From Gallibacter sp963558965 (GTDB lineage Bacteria; Bacillota; Clostridia; Peptostreptococcales; Anaerovoracaceae), in the NCBI GenBank assembly GCA_963558965.1, contig CAUWIT010000019.1, positions 1-28,568 on the forward strand: a stretch of DNA of 28,568 nucleotides, given 5' to 3'. Shown one piece after another: positions 28,567 to 28,568 of the stretch. Below the pieces are notes generated by a model. The model did no database searches. It was not told the origin of the DNA and was given only the letters and a program-made list of their open reading frames with translations. Each line of letters opens with the position of its first letter. Positions within the stretch are counted from its first letter, which is position 1. A program made the position numbers and the translations under genes.

Positions 28567-28568
28567 CG

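Overview
The window is a stretch of chromosome from a low-GC, AT-rich Gram-positive bacterium, most likely a member of the Clostridia (Bacillota). The evidence is the classical Firmicute S10-spc-alpha order, strong AGGAGG-type ribosome binding sites, frequent TTG/GTG starts, zinc-binding forms of S14, S4, L36 and adenylate kinase, a TGS/nucleoside-kinase fusion of clostridial type, a preQ1-I riboswitch and consensus TTGACA-17-TATAAT promoters. I cannot name the genus from sequence alone.

Layout. Positions 1-402 are non-coding and hold a strong leftward promoter that leaves the window, plus the start signals of a rightward AI-2E-family membrane protein (403-1719). That gene converges, through two facing terminators, on the end of a giant leftward ribosomal operon (17517 down to 1914). 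The operon reads S10-L3-L4-L23-L2-S19-L22-S3-L16-L29-S17-L14-L24-L5-S14-S8-L6-L18-S5-L30-L15-SecY-Adk-Map-IF1-L36-S13-S11-S4-RpoA-L17. It is driven by one strong promoter with an A/T-rich upstream tract and has a structured leader of about 230 nt before rpsJ. Conserved-looking hairpins sit between rpsJ and rplC and between rpsD and rpoA.

Upstream of it, also leftward, are a TGS-type nucleoside kinase (17688-19349), a small YdbC/PC4-like DNA-binding protein (19468-19710), and a five-gene unit ecfA1-ecfA2-ecfT-[trmB/aminotransferase]-capA (25404 to 19838) with its own promoter and terminator. The ECF module, which in many Firmicutes follows rplQ, has been placed elsewhere here, and truA-rplM-rpsI do not follow rplQ. 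The most unusual gene is a single 629-codon reading frame that joins a complete tRNA m7G46 methyltransferase (TrmB) to a complete class I aminotransferase. A perfect Shine-Dalgarno and ATG sit exactly at the junction.

Further right are a type I 3-dehydroquinate dehydratase (aroD) and a YhhQ-type queuosine-precursor transporter controlled by a preQ1-I riboswitch with its own terminator. Divergent from the latter is a FUSC-like membrane protein (27366-28421) ending in a strong terminator. The last 50 bases hold a long hairpin that buries a ribosome binding site directly before an ATG; this may be the left end of an insertion sequence cut off by the window.

Functionally this is a housekeeping region: ribosome assembly, translation initiation and N-terminal methionine processing, protein export, core transcription, vitamin uptake energising, tRNA modification (TrmB, queuosine supply) and aromatic amino acid metabolism (AroD, aminotransferase). 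I saw no CRISPR array, tRNA or rRNA gene and no defence system.
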